A stretch of 64,000 nt of DNA from Bdellovibrionales bacterium GWA2_49_15 (GTDB taxonomy: Bacteria; Bdellovibrionota; Bacteriovoracia; Bacteriovoracales; Bacteriovoracaceae): positions 474,982 through 538,981 of the forward strand of contig MEPP01000001.1 in the NCBI GenBank assembly GCA_001769855.1, in the 5' to 3' direction. How positions within the stretch are numbered: the stretch's first letter is position 1; the number at the start of each line of letters is the position of its first letter. Below, in pieces: positions 43,624-53,303 of this stretch. The position numbers and the translations under genes were made by a program. The notes below the pieces were generated by a model. That model was not told where the DNA came from and ran no database searches. It worked only from the letters and a program-made list of their open reading frames with translations.

Positions 43624-44535
43624 TTAGAAATTTTTTTCCGCCACAATATAATTTGGCCGCGCCTTTATATTTTCCGAAATTTGCCCGATGTAGTGTCCCA
43701 CAAAGCCCAGCACCACAAGCTGAACCCCGCCCAGAAAGGTATGGAGAATAACCAGCGAGGTCCATCCGGACACGGTGTCCTTCATCACAAAGTGCATATA
43801 GACCGCATAACCGGCATACAGCAGAGAAAAAAAGCACATCATCAGACCTAAGGCCACGGCGACATAGAGGGGCCGGACGGAATGAAAGGAAAGGCCGACT
43901 AAGGCCAGCCTGAACATTCTTATTAAGCTGTATTTGGACTTGCCCGAGAATCGCGCATCGGCCTGGTAGGGCACGGCCACCTTTTTAAAACCAATCCAGG
44001 GAATGATCCCGCGATAAAAAAGATTGGATTCCTTGAAGTTATTGAGCACGCTCAAGATTTTGGCGTCAATCAGTCGAAAATCGGCGGTGCCAGGCTCCAG
44101 CTTAATTCCGGAAATTTTCGAGGCAAAAGTATAAAAGAAGCGCGAGAGCAGGCGCTTCAGAAGGCCGCTGTCTTGTGAATCCTGTCGGGTGGTATAGACA
44201 ATCTCATTTCCCTCCCGCCATTTGGCGATCAGCTTCGGCATAATATTAGGAGGATGCTGCATATCTGCATCCATGGAGATAATGGCGTCACCCTTGGCGT
44301 GCTCAAGCCCTGCCCGAAGCGCTGACTGATGGCCGAAGTTTCGTGAAAGCGAGACAAAGCGAACCCGAGAGTCGAGAGCGGCCATTTCTTTTATCACTTC
44401 CAAAGAATGATCGGTACTGCCATCGTTGACAAAGATGAGCTCGAATTTTTCGGAAGCTAGCTCACGACAAACCTGATGAAATAACTCTTTGATATTTCCT
44501 GATTCGTTATAAACCGGAACGACCACTGTTAGCAT
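43624..44535 (-). CDS. Family 2 glycosyltransferase with two C-terminal membrane spans (GtrB-like)
   Basis: 303 residues from the ATG at 44535 (AGAGG SD; the frame extends 6 codons upstream). GT-A fold: VVVPVYNESGNI, FVNDGSTDHS, SRNFGHQSALRAGLEHAKGD and SMDADMQHPP with the DxD. A QDS...R and FYRGIIPWIGFK follow, then two hydrophobic helices (LYVAVALGLMMCFFSLLYAGYAV and LVILHTFLGGVQLVVLGFVG). This is the layout of bactoprenol glucosyl/dolichol-phosphate mannose synthase. Directly precedes the DUF2079 gene. Confidence 0.92.
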   Translation of the reverse strand: MLTVVVPVYNESGNIKELFHQVCRELASEKFELIFVNDGSTDHSLEVIKEMAALDSRVRFVSLSRNFGHQSALRAGLEHAKGDAIISMDADMQHPPNIMPKLIAKWREGNEIVYTTRQDSQDSGLLKRLLSRFFYTFASKISGIKLEPGTADFRLIDAKILSVLNNFKESNLFYRGIIPWIGFKKVAVPYQADARFSGKSKYSLIRMFRLALVGLSFHSVRPLYVAVALGLMMCFFSLLYAGYAVYMHFVMKDTVSGWTSLVILHTFLGGVQLVVLGFVGHYIGQISENIKARPNYIVAEKNF

Positions 44536-44619
44536 GAAAACCTCTAACAGCAATATAACGAATCACACCATTCTTCATCAACCAAAATGATTAATCGGGC
44601 AAAATAAATTGATCTTCTA

Positions 44620-45723
44620 CTATCGACCTACGGCGCGATCATAGTAGCTTCGATTCCTCATAAGACCGCTTTCCCCATCCACCCAGACGGAGCCACGGTT
44701 TCCATCGGTAATGCTCTGATGGACGCGATGGAACTCACTCAGGCAGTTTCGCAGACGCACATAACTTCCCACTCGCTCCATATCGCCGTAAAGCGAACCT
44801 CCGCACAGTTGGGTTCGTAACTCGCCAAGTTCACTTTCACTTCCAGTCGTCACGATGCTCCCGACATTACCCAAAGTTCGTTGGATAAAATCATTGACCA
44901 TGGTACGACAATCTTCGATGGGCTGCGCCCCCTCGGCGCCGGGTTGTAAAAACGTGGAGTAAAACGCCCCGGCGGCAGTTTTCTCAGTCTTTTTTGCCAA
45001 CACACTTGCCATTAAATCAAACGTCGAGTCGTAGGCGGCATCCGAATTGCTCCTCTCGCAGGCCTCAGTTTTTTGTGCGATATCGAGATTTGCCTGCCGT
45101 AGCGCCGCTTTAACCGCAGTCAACTTGGCACTTTTGGATTTTAACCAAAAACTCACTCCAATAACGGCAATCAGGAAAACAACCGCAATCACCAACAGCG
45201 GGCCGCCGGCATAGGCGGGAGAGATTCCCAGGAGCGAGGTCACAGCTCGAATAAATTGTGAGTCAGACGCGCTCTTACTCACAATCTTTTGGGCGGCCAT
45301 AAAGGCCTCAAGATCATCCTGAATCCCGCTCAAAGATTTATCGGCATTGATGTTAAAGGCCTTGCCAGCAATTAAAATCTGGCCTCGCAAAATATCCTCC
45401 GGGCCAAAACTAATTTCAACGCCGTGGAGAACGGCGCGATACTTTCCCTTTTTCCAAATTAACTCCGGCAGCGCCTGTTCGCTCAAGGAAAGAAGGTATT
45501 GGGCGTCCTGGGGATCGAGTCGAAGAGCGGCCTTCTGTACCAGCACCCCGGCGATTCTGTTTTTATGGTACTCTTCAATTTCATCCTTGATGGCGCTCTC
45601 AACCGCTTCGGCAAAATGGCCGACCAGATAATACTTGAGGACATCGCCGGCCTGAGCAACCTCCCCGGCGACGGCCTGGAGACTGAGTGCGAGTGCCGTC
45701 AGCCCAACTATCAGGATTTTCAT
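44620..45723 (-). CDS. Exported protein with one central membrane span
   Basis: 367 residues. Signal peptide over residues 1-20 ending AVAG. Residues 20-165 are an outside domain (LVGHFAEAVESAIKDEIEEY...). A membrane span sits at about 173-195 (GGPLLVIAVVFLIAVIGVSFWL), followed by a coiled-coil-like region and a Cys-containing C-terminal domain (CRTMVND, LCGGSLYGDM, LRNCLSEFHRVHQS). The topology would put the C-terminal part in the cytoplasm. No family recognised. Confidence 0.75.
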   Translation of the reverse strand: MKILIVGLTALALSLQAVAGEVAQAGDVLKYYLVGHFAEAVESAIKDEIEEYHKNRIAGVLVQKAALRLDPQDAQYLLSLSEQALPELIWKKGKYRAVLHGVEISFGPEDILRGQILIAGKAFNINADKSLSGIQDDLEAFMAAQKIVSKSASDSQFIRAVTSLLGISPAYAGGPLLVIAVVFLIAVIGVSFWLKSKSAKLTAVKAALRQANLDIAQKTEACERSNSDAAYDSTFDLMASVLAKKTEKTAAGAFYSTFLQPGAEGAQPIEDCRTMVNDFIQRTLGNVGSIVTTGSESELGELRTQLCGGSLYGDMERVGSYVRLRNCLSEFHRVHQSITDGNRGSVWVDGESGLMRNRSYYDRAVGR

Positions 45724-46049
45724 CTCTCAACTCCACGCTGTTGAAGAGTAAGACTCCGAAGAGCGTATCGGATTTTGCCGCGAGGAGATTGAACATTCCT
45801 TTCATTTCAAATGCTTAGTATTACAATCAGCTTTGAAATGCACCCGGGTCTAGGGGATCACTGACCCGCTGAAGATCACACCATTTAAGTCGAGATTCGG
45901 GAAATCGGTCAAAGTGCTTTGGGAGAAATCTGGAGCCTATATCCTGCTTGAATCATTCAAATAAAAATTTTTCTCATATTCTATATTTTATATTCCGAAT
46001 ACAGCATACAATAATTTCCTACCGCCATTTTGAGGACCGTGATTTTTTT
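45724..46049. other. 326-bp intergenic region
   Basis: No gene found. A 9-bp inverted repeat (CATTTCAAA at 45803-45811 with TTTGAAATG at 45832-45840, 20 bp apart) and a 6-bp one (CGGGTC/GACCCG near 45845-45870) lie in the middle; the last 100 bp are AT-rich. Probably the promoter region of the hybrid kinase and of the divergent exported protein. Confidence 0.45.
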
Positions 46050-47996
46050 ATGAATTTTGAAAAAATGACTCGGGAAGATTTGATAGCTGAACTCAGCAAA
46101 CGGCAAAAAACAACAGAAGATGAAATGGTCCACGAACGCCTCATGAGCAGCTTAAGCCGCACTTTCCTCTACCGCCACGACATTAATGGAGTCTTTAGCT
46201 ATATCTCACCTTCCATCAGGAAAGTGCTTGGTTACTCACAGGAAGAATTCCTCAAACATTTTTCCACCTATCTGACCGATCACCCGATGAATGCCAAGGT
46301 GCGTGAGCATACGGAGCTCAGCATTCGGGGAATTCCACAGCCCCCGTACGAAGTCGAATTATACGATAAGACGGGTGCTAAGCGCTGCTTTGAGGTAACA
46401 GAAGCCCCTGTGAAGAATGAAAGGGGACAAGTGGTCGCGGTAGAGGGAGTCGCCCACGATATTTCCGAGCGGAAATTGGCCGAGGAGGCGCACCTTGAGA
46501 GTGAAGCCAGATATCAGGCCATTTTTAATGGAACCGTTGATGGAATCATTATTGCCGATCAAAAAACAATGCGCTTTAACTATGCCAATCCTGCAAGTTG
46601 CAAAATGTTTGGATACTCAAGAGAAGAGCTCACGAATATTAGCGTTCTGGAGATCCATCCCAAAGATCAGTTAGATTATGTCGTCGCTGACTTTGAGGCC
46701 CAGTCCAGAGGTGAAAAACGCTGGTCCATAAACATTCCTTGTCTCAGAAAGGACGGAAGTATTTTTTATTCCGATATTTATACCATTGCAGTAACCGTGG
46801 GGGGCGTCCCCTGCAATGTCGGCATTTTCAGAGATAATACGGAACGAGATCGATTGCAAAAAGAAAAAGATGAGATTCAAAAAAATATTTTCCAATCGGC
46901 AAAGATGGCGTCTATCGGCGAGCTTGCCGCAGGCGTGGGGCACGAGATCAACAATCCACTGGCCATCATTTATGGCTACACCCAACAAATTAGAACAAAT
47001 TTCGCGGAAGCTAGACCGGAGCTGGGGAGAACTCTCGACAAAATTGAAAAATCAATTACCCGAATAAGAAATATCGTCGACGGGCTGAGAACCTTTGCCC
47101 GCACCGATACCAATCAAGTGGAAAATGTCGATATCAAAAAGATGATTGATGATTCAATCGCTCTCACCGAAGCCATCTATCGAAATGAGCACGTAAATAT
47201 GACCACCTTACACCAAGCAGAGGAGGTCACGGTTAGCGGGAATTTTGGAAAAATGCAGCAGGTGATCATTAATCTTTTTTCCAATGCAAAAGACGCCTTT
47301 GCCGGCAAACCGGGAACGATTCTAGTTGAAACCAAAAATGAAGAAAAAAAAATAATCATGACAATTTCAGATAACGGCTCAGGCATAAAAGAAGAGCACA
47401 AGCCTCGAATCTTCGATACTTTTTTCACGACGAAAGAGGTGGGAAAAGGGACAGGGCTGGGGCTTGCCATTACCCAGACCATCATTGCCGAAATGAAGGG
47501 AACGATAAGCGTTCAATCAGAGTACGGTCGTGGGACAACTTTTACCATTACCCTTCCCCTTGCGGAGAACAAGAGACGGCCAATCCTGGAAATTAAAAAA
47601 GCCGAAGATACCGGCACACTGCACGGCAGGGCCATTGTCATCGATGACGAAGACGACATTAGAGATCTTGTGCGTCGAGACTTAAAAGAATTCGGCCTCG
47701 AAGTCGATGAAGCGGTGGACGGGCCCAGCGCCTTGGAGAAAATTAAAAAAAATAAATATGATTATATCCTTACAGATTTGCGGATGCCTAAGATGAGTGG
47801 CGAGGTTTTAATCAGCGAAATCAAAAAACTCGGAGGACGAGAAAAGATCATTATTATCACCGGTGCCGTCGATACCGATTCTGCTGAAGGGCACGGCCAA
47901 TATCTAAAGACCTGTTCAGATGCCTATATCAATAAGCCATTCAGCAAAAAACATCTGTGCGGTATCCTGACAAAGATAAGCAAAAAAGCCATTTAG
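46050..47996 (+). CDS. Hybrid sensor kinase, PAS-PAS-HisKA-HATPase-REC
   Basis: 648 residues from the ATG at 46050; an earlier ATG at 45948 would add 34 AT-rich residues. No membrane span, so a cytoplasmic sensor. Two PAS domains (about 25-150 and 155-275) each with a YS/EE segment. Phospho-acceptor His is in ELAAGVGHEINNPLAIIYGY; catalytic boxes are NLFSNAKDAF, DNGSGIKEEHKPRIFDTFFTTKEVGKGTGLGLAI. The C-terminal receiver has DDEDD, phosphoacceptor Asp in ILTDLRMPKMSG and Lys in NKPFSKK. No DNA-binding output or partner regulator is adjacent, so the receiver may pass phosphate to a distant HPt. Confidence 0.93.
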   Translation: MNFEKMTREDLIAELSKRQKTTEDEMVHERLMSSLSRTFLYRHDINGVFSYISPSIRKVLGYSQEEFLKHFSTYLTDHPMNAKVREHTELSIRGIPQPPYEVELYDKTGAKRCFEVTEAPVKNERGQVVAVEGVAHDISERKLAEEAHLESEARYQAIFNGTVDGIIIADQKTMRFNYANPASCKMFGYSREELTNISVLEIHPKDQLDYVVADFEAQSRGEKRWSINIPCLRKDGSIFYSDIYTIAVTVGGVPCNVGIFRDNTERDRLQKEKDEIQKNIFQSAKMASIGELAAGVGHEINNPLAIIYGYTQQIRTNFAEARPELGRTLDKIEKSITRIRNIVDGLRTFARTDTNQVENVDIKKMIDDSIALTEAIYRNEHVNMTTLHQAEEVTVSGNFGKMQQVIINLFSNAKDAFAGKPGTILVETKNEEKKIIMTISDNGSGIKEEHKPRIFDTFFTTKEVGKGTGLGLAITQTIIAEMKGTISVQSEYGRGTTFTITLPLAENKRRPILEIKKAEDTGTLHGRAIVIDDEDDIRDLVRRDLKEFGLEVDEAVDGPSALEKIKKNKYDYILTDLRMPKMSGEVLISEIKKLGGREKIIIITGAVDTDSAEGHGQYLKTCSDAYINKPFSKKHLCGILTKISKKAI

Positions 47997-48132
47997 CAGA
48001 TGACCTAATTCACCTCCGTCGATGATGACTCTCAAATTGAATTATAAATTAAAATGCATAAGCTTATGCAAATTTTGCGGGCAATTGGGCCAGCTTTTAG
48101 AATTTAACTTGGATTTAACTTGGGAGGTCTTT

Positions 48133-49212
48133 ATGAGATGTCATTTAACTATTTTTGCGTTACTGACGCTACTTTTCACTTTCGGAGCGCTCGCTCAGGA
48201 AGATTCAAATCCTTTTACCACGGACCTGATGGCAAACGGAGGCAGCCCCGATACGCAAATTGATGTGGGTGATGTCAGCGTCTGGAACAATGCCACGACA
48301 CTCTTTGTTCGCTATCAGATCGTCGATCAGACTCCTGCGGACCAACGTGATAACTTGTGCCTGAGTCAAACCCAGATGCATATTGCCAGGTTTGCGTTGA
48401 CAATTCCTCAGACCCTATCCGGCAGCCCCAAGATTGAAAAATTTCATCACAAGACCGAACATACCCCCTGTGTCACCGACTATACCTACCAAATTCCCAT
48501 GAAGCGGCGAGCGGGTAAAAAGCTTGTCATTGCGACTCATGCGGAGGTGCGAACCCAGTTTTTCGGACTCGAAGGTTTCGCCTCACTCCTCCCGGACACG
48601 GCAACAATTCATGTCTCCAACGTGGTGGCGGGCGGACCAAGCTACTTTCCCGCGCTCACCGTCACCGATGGTGCATTTTTAAATGGTGTTTATCATGGAT
48701 GGTGTGTTGACAGTGCCAACACGATCTCTCGCAATTTCCCCCTGACGGCAAGCATCTACTCCAGCTATGAACCGCTGCCAGAGGGGACGGTTGATTTCCC
48801 GCAAAATTTTGATCTGGTCAACTGGATTCTCAATCAACATTACGTTGATCAAACTTCGGCCAGCGGTCAGGGAGTTTACACTTACGGAGATCTCCAAAAG
48901 GCCATCTGGACTCTGCTTGACGATGAAACTTCAACCTCAAGCCTGGGGGTGTATAACGAGGAACGGGTACAAGAAATCCTCACGAACGCAAAGGCCCTGG
49001 GTGAAAATTTTGTCCCCGGATGTAAAGAGATTGTTGCCATCGTTTTTGATCCGAAAACAAGTTCAGGCGCTCAGCAGCAGGTACTCATCGGTCAGGCCAC
49101 CGCGGCCGATCTCGGTGTTGCCTGCGAGACACGCAAGGAAACCTCTTGGGGAAAAGGCAAGGAGTTCCGCGGCAAGCTTTGGGCGGAATATTTTAACTAT
49201 CACCTTCAATAA
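48133..49212 (+). CDS. Exported protein with thioester-domain-like Cys/Gln motifs
   Basis: 359 residues from the ATG at 48133 (GGGAGG SD; longer frame upstream not coding). Signal peptide ends GALAQ. Residues 30-150 are a beta domain (DTQIDVGDVSVWNNATTLFVRYQI) whose end, KETSWGKGKEFRGKLWAEYFNY, returns at the C-terminus. Between them, YHGWCVDSANT and, about 60 residues on, YTYGDLQKAIWTLLDD match the Cys and Gln motifs of thioester domains that bind host surfaces covalently in Gram-positive adhesins. The internal thioester is inferred. Closed by a long hairpin. Confidence 0.8.
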   Translation: MRCHLTIFALLTLLFTFGALAQEDSNPFTTDLMANGGSPDTQIDVGDVSVWNNATTLFVRYQIVDQTPADQRDNLCLSQTQMHIARFALTIPQTLSGSPKIEKFHHKTEHTPCVTDYTYQIPMKRRAGKKLVIATHAEVRTQFFGLEGFASLLPDTATIHVSNVVAGGPSYFPALTVTDGAFLNGVYHGWCVDSANTISRNFPLTASIYSSYEPLPEGTVDFPQNFDLVNWILNQHYVDQTSASGQGVYTYGDLQKAIWTLLDDETSTSSLGVYNEERVQEILTNAKALGENFVPGCKEIVAIVFDPKTSSGAQQQVLIGQATAADLGVACETRKETSWGKGKEFRGKLWAEYFNYHLQ

Positions 49213-49218
49213 GACCTT

Positions 49219-49254
49219 AGGCCCTCGCGTTTTGGCCAAAAAACGCGGGGGCCT
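49219..49254 (+). terminator. Intrinsic terminator-like hairpin
   Basis: A 15-bp stem (49219-49233 with 49240-49254, one G-T pair, ending in AAAA/TTTT) with a GGCCAA loop lies 7 bp after the thioester-like gene. The tail is only weakly T-rich. Confidence 0.7.
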
Positions 49255-49271
49255 TGCTTAGGATTTTATTT

Positions 49272-49469
49272 ATGCATGCCAAGAAAAAAAAAGTTCCTTC
49301 CGATGAAGAGCAACCGACCCTGCCACCAAAAGAGGAGCCGACACAAACTGATGCCGATGCTCCCTGGCAGCAACCGGCGGAGAAGCCAACAGAGCCAGAC
49401 GCCGACATCCCCTGGAAAAGACCTGAAGACCCGGAAGGACCAATTATTTCAGGGAGGCAAGAAAATTAA
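49272..49469 (+). CDS. Small Pro/Glu-rich repeat protein
   Basis: 65 residues from the ATG at 49272. A Lys-rich N-terminus, then two imperfect copies of T-x-x-DAD-x-PW-x-x-P (TDADAPWQQP, PDADIPWKRP). Disordered-looking. TAGGAT may serve as SD. It precedes the ABC exporter pair by 45 bp, in the same direction. Composition is typical of a coding sequence but no family is recognised; it could also be non-coding. Confidence 0.45.
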   Translation: MHAKKKKVPSDEEQPTLPPKEEPTQTDADAPWQQPAEKPTEPDADIPWKRPEDPEGPIISGRQEN

Positions 49470-49514
49470 CAGTATCCAATTCATTCTCTAGGAATTTTGG
49501 CCTATACTTGGCCG

Positions 49515-51353
49515 ATGCAGGCGACATCGCACTCCACTCCCAATCTTTTAAAGCAACTTTTACTCGAACGCTGGCCGTGGCGCCTACTAGTTTTGGCCTG
49601 TGCCTTGGCTTCGGCGCTCTCAGGCGTGCTCTCCCCTTATTACCAAAAAAATTTTGTGGACGGGCTCCTGTCCGGAAATCCCGTCGCGACCGCATTATGG
49701 ATGGCCTTTGCCTTGGGTCTCCTCTCCCAAGCTCTGGTGCAGTTGAACATATGGCTGACCTCGCGAGAATCCATTGTTTCCCAAAAGCAATTCGGGGATG
49801 CTCTCTATCACCGAGTGCTGGAGGGCCCGGGAGGTTTTCTGGCCCACCGTCCGGTGGGTGAGGCCGTATCCTTATTTGCGGTTGATGTGCCTGGGGCCAC
49901 CGCTATTTTAGATCAGGCCCTGGCCTCCGGACTTGCCATGCTCTTTCCCATCCTGATCGCTCCACTCACCCTCCATGCGCTTTACGGCATTCCCGCCCCG
50001 GCTTCCTGGTTGGCGATTACGGGCCTGGCCGGGCTTAACTTTTTCTTGGCCCGACGCCAGTCCTATTTTTTTTATCGCTTTAAACAGCTGGCCGCGGAAC
50101 GCACCGGCCTGGTTTCCGAATGGGTGCAAAACATCCGGCCACTGCGCATTTTAGGTCGGGTTGCCACGGCTGAAAGGCACATCTTCCAGATGCGCAAAAA
50201 GGAGACGGACAACCGCAAGGCGATGGTGACCAACGGCCAAATCATGAATACGCTGGCCGGTAGCTCGACCTACCTGCTTAATATTCTGGCAGTCTTGATG
50301 CTGCTGAATCTGCGCGGAAATCATGCCCCCCCCACGGCGGGAGAGCTGCTTTCTCTCCTATGGATCGTCGCTGTTTTCCTGGCGCGCCCACTGCGCCAGC
50401 TTCCCTGGACTTTAGTCATCGTGCTGGACTCGCTGTCCTCTATCAAACGACTGCAGAATGCCTTCGACGCTCCCCTGTCACCCCCGCGCCTCACCGGGCA
50501 TGCCCCCCTCGATCGGCCAACCCCCGCCGTCGCCTTGGAGGTGCGCAAACTCAACCTCAACATTCAAGGTCGACAGCTGCTCTCCGATATTGATCTGGCG
50601 CTGACCCCGGGAGAGCTGGTGGGCATTGTGGGCGAGGTCGGCAGTGGAAAATCCTTGTTGCTTCAGGCACTCGTCGGCGCGGTGGGGGTCACCTTCGAAC
50701 GTTTTGCTATAAACGGTGCGGACACCGCCGGTCCGGATTCCCAAGAAGTGCGCCAACACATGGCCTATGTCCCCCAAGATGGGGTGACCGTCAGTGCCAC
50801 CTTGTTTGAGAATGTGGTTTTTGAGTATGGAGATCGGGCCCGGGCAGACACACAGGAGGTGCGCAGCTCGCTTAAACTTTGCCAATTTGACCCGGAAGAA
50901 GAGCACCTGAGCGAAGGACTTCAAACCGAAATCGGCGAACGCGGCGTGAACCTTTCAGGCGGCCAGCGCCAACGCATCGGACTGGCACGGGCCCACTTCA
51001 CCCACCGACCGCTGATCATAATGGACGACTGTCTTTCGGCCGTCGATGTGGATACCGAGAAAAAACTTATCGACCGACTGCTGCGAGGTGACTGGGCCCG
51101 CGCCACTCGGCTGCTGGCCACTCACCGTACCGCGGTTCTCCCCCTTTGCGATCGACTTCTGTTTCTCCAAGACGGCAAGATTGCCATGGAAGGAACTTAT
51201 CAGCAGATGCTGGAACGGTCCCCGGCCTTCCGGGAATTTATTTTTAAGGAAACTGTCCCTGCACCTGTTTCGACTCAGCCCCAACCTCTACCCGATCTTG
51301 AAGAGACGGCTCCCCTCAATGCCGATGCCCCCACGGAAGAGGAGATGGCATGA
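49515..51353 (+). CDS. ABC exporter subunit, MRP-like half (degenerate Walker B)
   Basis: 612 residues from the ATG at 49515; a TTG 18 bp earlier has no support. About six membrane spans (residues 20-290) form a type-1 exporter domain. The nucleotide domain has Walker A GEVGSGKSLLLQALVG, signature LSGGQRQRIGLARA and Walker B LIIMDDCLSAVD, where the catalytic Glu is Asp, as in the first NBD of ABCC/MRP proteins. C-terminal 40 residues are Pro/Glu-rich. It overlaps the next exporter gene by ATGA, so the two halves pair as a heterodimer. Confidence 0.92.
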   Translation: MQATSHSTPNLLKQLLLERWPWRLLVLACALASALSGVLSPYYQKNFVDGLLSGNPVATALWMAFALGLLSQALVQLNIWLTSRESIVSQKQFGDALYHRVLEGPGGFLAHRPVGEAVSLFAVDVPGATAILDQALASGLAMLFPILIAPLTLHALYGIPAPASWLAITGLAGLNFFLARRQSYFFYRFKQLAAERTGLVSEWVQNIRPLRILGRVATAERHIFQMRKKETDNRKAMVTNGQIMNTLAGSSTYLLNILAVLMLLNLRGNHAPPTAGELLSLLWIVAVFLARPLRQLPWTLVIVLDSLSSIKRLQNAFDAPLSPPRLTGHAPLDRPTPAVALEVRKLNLNIQGRQLLSDIDLALTPGELVGIVGEVGSGKSLLLQALVGAVGVTFERFAINGADTAGPDSQEVRQHMAYVPQDGVTVSATLFENVVFEYGDRARADTQEVRSSLKLCQFDPEEEHLSEGLQTEIGERGVNLSGGQRQRIGLARAHFTHRPLIIMDDCLSAVDVDTEKKLIDRLLRGDWARATRLLATHRTAVLPLCDRLLFLQDGKIAMEGTYQQMLERSPAFREFIFKETVPAPVSTQPQPLPDLEETAPLNADAPTEEEMA

Positions 51354-53242
51354 TGTCCACCCTTTCCCAAAAAACCTATATGGCGCAGGAAACTCGGTTT
51401 AAGGGCCGCTATGCCCGAAGTGTGGGCAATACTCTTTATCAGGCCTACCGCCCTTTTCTCGGTCGAACTCTTTTCTTCCTGGTTCTTGGATTCTTCGGAC
51501 GGGCGGCCCTGCTCAGCAACGCCAATCTTGTGGGACTGTGGGTGGACTCGTTATGCTTGCCCCCGAATCCCTGTCGTCCCATGCCCGCCTTTCTCCATTA
51601 TTTTGGGAGCGGAAGTTTGGGCCCCCTTGGCCTTCTCTGTCTTGCCACGCTCATCGGCATCCTTCTCACAGTGACTTTCCGGATCGCCATCTCGCGCCTT
51701 TCCGCCGACGCCGTCAGCACCATTTACGATGAAACCACCATGCGCACCTCACGATTGCCCATGAGTTTTTTTGACCGCAATCCCGCGGGCCGCGTAGTGA
51801 CCCGTTTCTCCAGTGATTACAACAATGTCTTCAGAATTTTTGGCGGGCCTTTGGCCGAGTTTCTGGGACTGGTGTTCGACATCCTCGCCATGACCGTGCT
51901 GATCACAATGGCGAACATCTGGCTCCTTCCCTTTTGGCTGGGCATGGCGGCCCTGAACTATCTCGCCTACCGTTTAAATTTGCAGTCGCTCCGAAAGGCA
52001 CGCCGGGAGACGGCGCTGAGGCGTTCTCCCAGTATCGCCCATTTTGCCGAAACCGCCCAAGGTCGCAGCGTGGTGCGGGCCTATGGCAAGGAAGCCAATT
52101 TTCAAGAACGCTTTTCCCATCTCAATGATGCCTATCTGGCGCAACGTCTCTCAAGCGTCAATGTGTTCACACGTTTCTCCCTATCCATGAATATCGCCAC
52201 CGCCATCTCGTTTCTTGCCCTGGGACTCTTCGGGGTCTGGGCCTATGAGCAGGGAAAAATGAGCGTGGGATCTTTGGGCGTGGCCTTCGCCTATTTTGGG
52301 TTGTCGGTCACGGTGCTACAGGCGTTCTTCGAATGGCTTGGGCAGTTTGAGGAGGCCATGACTGGACTTGAGCGCATGGAGGAATATCTTCGCATGCCCC
52401 TGGCACCGGGTGAGCGTCTGCCTGCAAGTGCCACCTTCTCCACTGGCCATCCCAAGGAAGTCTCAACGGTGCCTGTCGCCTTCAAGCGAGGTGCCAGCAT
52501 AAGGATTTGCGACTTGTGGATGCGGTACCGAGAAGAGATACCACCGGTTCTGTGTGGTATCAATCTGGAGGTGGCGGCGGGGGAGCGCCTGGCGGTGATC
52601 GGGCGCACGGGCAGCGGGAAAACCAGTTTGGTTCAGGCCTTGTTCCATCTCTATCCGCTCATGCAAGGGACCGTGCAGATCGGGGACTTGGAGGCGGACT
52701 TAAGTGAGCAGAGTGGAGAACCGGCGCCAGGATTCATCCCTCTGAAAGATTATCGTCAGCAGATGGCCTATATCACTCAGGCACCGGCGCTCTTTCTTGG
52801 AAATGTGCGCGATAACCTGGCTGTGGCCGGAGAAAAAAGCGATGCCGAACTTGCCCGGGCCATGGCCCAAGTTCAGTTCCTGCACGATGGAGCGACGGAA
52901 GAAGAGTACCTGAGACTCCTTGATCAGCGAATCGAAGAGCAGGGCCGAAATTTATCCTCAGGCGAACGCCAGCTCCTATGCATGGCCCGATGCCTGGTAC
53001 AGGATGCCCCCATCGTGATTTTGGACGAGGCCACCAGCTCGGTCGACCCGCGCTCAGAGGAGATTATGGTGCGTGCCACAGAAGAAATTTTTAAGCACAA
53101 AACGCAAATTATCATCGCTCACCGACTCTCGACCATTAAATCCTGCCACCGGGTGCTGTGGCTACAGCACGGACGCGTCCATCGAATTGGCCCACCCACG
53201 GAAATTCTTCCCGAATTCGCCCGGTCCGATTTGCACCCCTGA
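51350..53242 (+). CDS. ABC exporter subunit, catalytically complete half
   Basis: 630 residues. Six spans with a long external loop (CLPPNPCRPMPAFLHYFGSGS) carrying two Cys between spans 1 and 2. Nucleotide domain: Walker A GRTGSGKTSLVQ, signature LSSGERQLLCMARC and Walker B IVILDEATSSVD with the catalytic Glu, then HRLSTIKSC. With its partner's Asp-for-Glu, one ATP site is expected to hydrolyse and one to hold ATP, as in heterodimeric exporters. Substrate unknown; lipids, drugs or peptides are all possible. Its ATG is inside the partner's stop. Confidence 0.92.
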   Translation: MMSTLSQKTYMAQETRFKGRYARSVGNTLYQAYRPFLGRTLFFLVLGFFGRAALLSNANLVGLWVDSLCLPPNPCRPMPAFLHYFGSGSLGPLGLLCLATLIGILLTVTFRIAISRLSADAVSTIYDETTMRTSRLPMSFFDRNPAGRVVTRFSSDYNNVFRIFGGPLAEFLGLVFDILAMTVLITMANIWLLPFWLGMAALNYLAYRLNLQSLRKARRETALRRSPSIAHFAETAQGRSVVRAYGKEANFQERFSHLNDAYLAQRLSSVNVFTRFSLSMNIATAISFLALGLFGVWAYEQGKMSVGSLGVAFAYFGLSVTVLQAFFEWLGQFEEAMTGLERMEEYLRMPLAPGERLPASATFSTGHPKEVSTVPVAFKRGASIRICDLWMRYREEIPPVLCGINLEVAAGERLAVIGRTGSGKTSLVQALFHLYPLMQGTVQIGDLEADLSEQSGEPAPGFIPLKDYRQQMAYITQAPALFLGNVRDNLAVAGEKSDAELARAMAQVQFLHDGATEEEYLRLLDQRIEEQGRNLSSGERQLLCMARCLVQDAPIVILDEATSSVDPRSEEIMVRATEEIFKHKTQIIIAHRLSTIKSCHRVLWLQHGRVHRIGPPTEILPEFARSDLHP

Positions 53243-53303
53243 GCCATTTACCTGATTAAAAACATCATTTAAAAAAAAAGAATTACAAGATAGAACTATT
53301 GCC

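Noticed and set aside
45948..46049. Earlier ATG for the hybrid kinase
   Set aside because: The added residues are AT-driven (Phe, Ile, Tyr) with no domain; the PAS region begins after the later ATG, which follows GAGGA.
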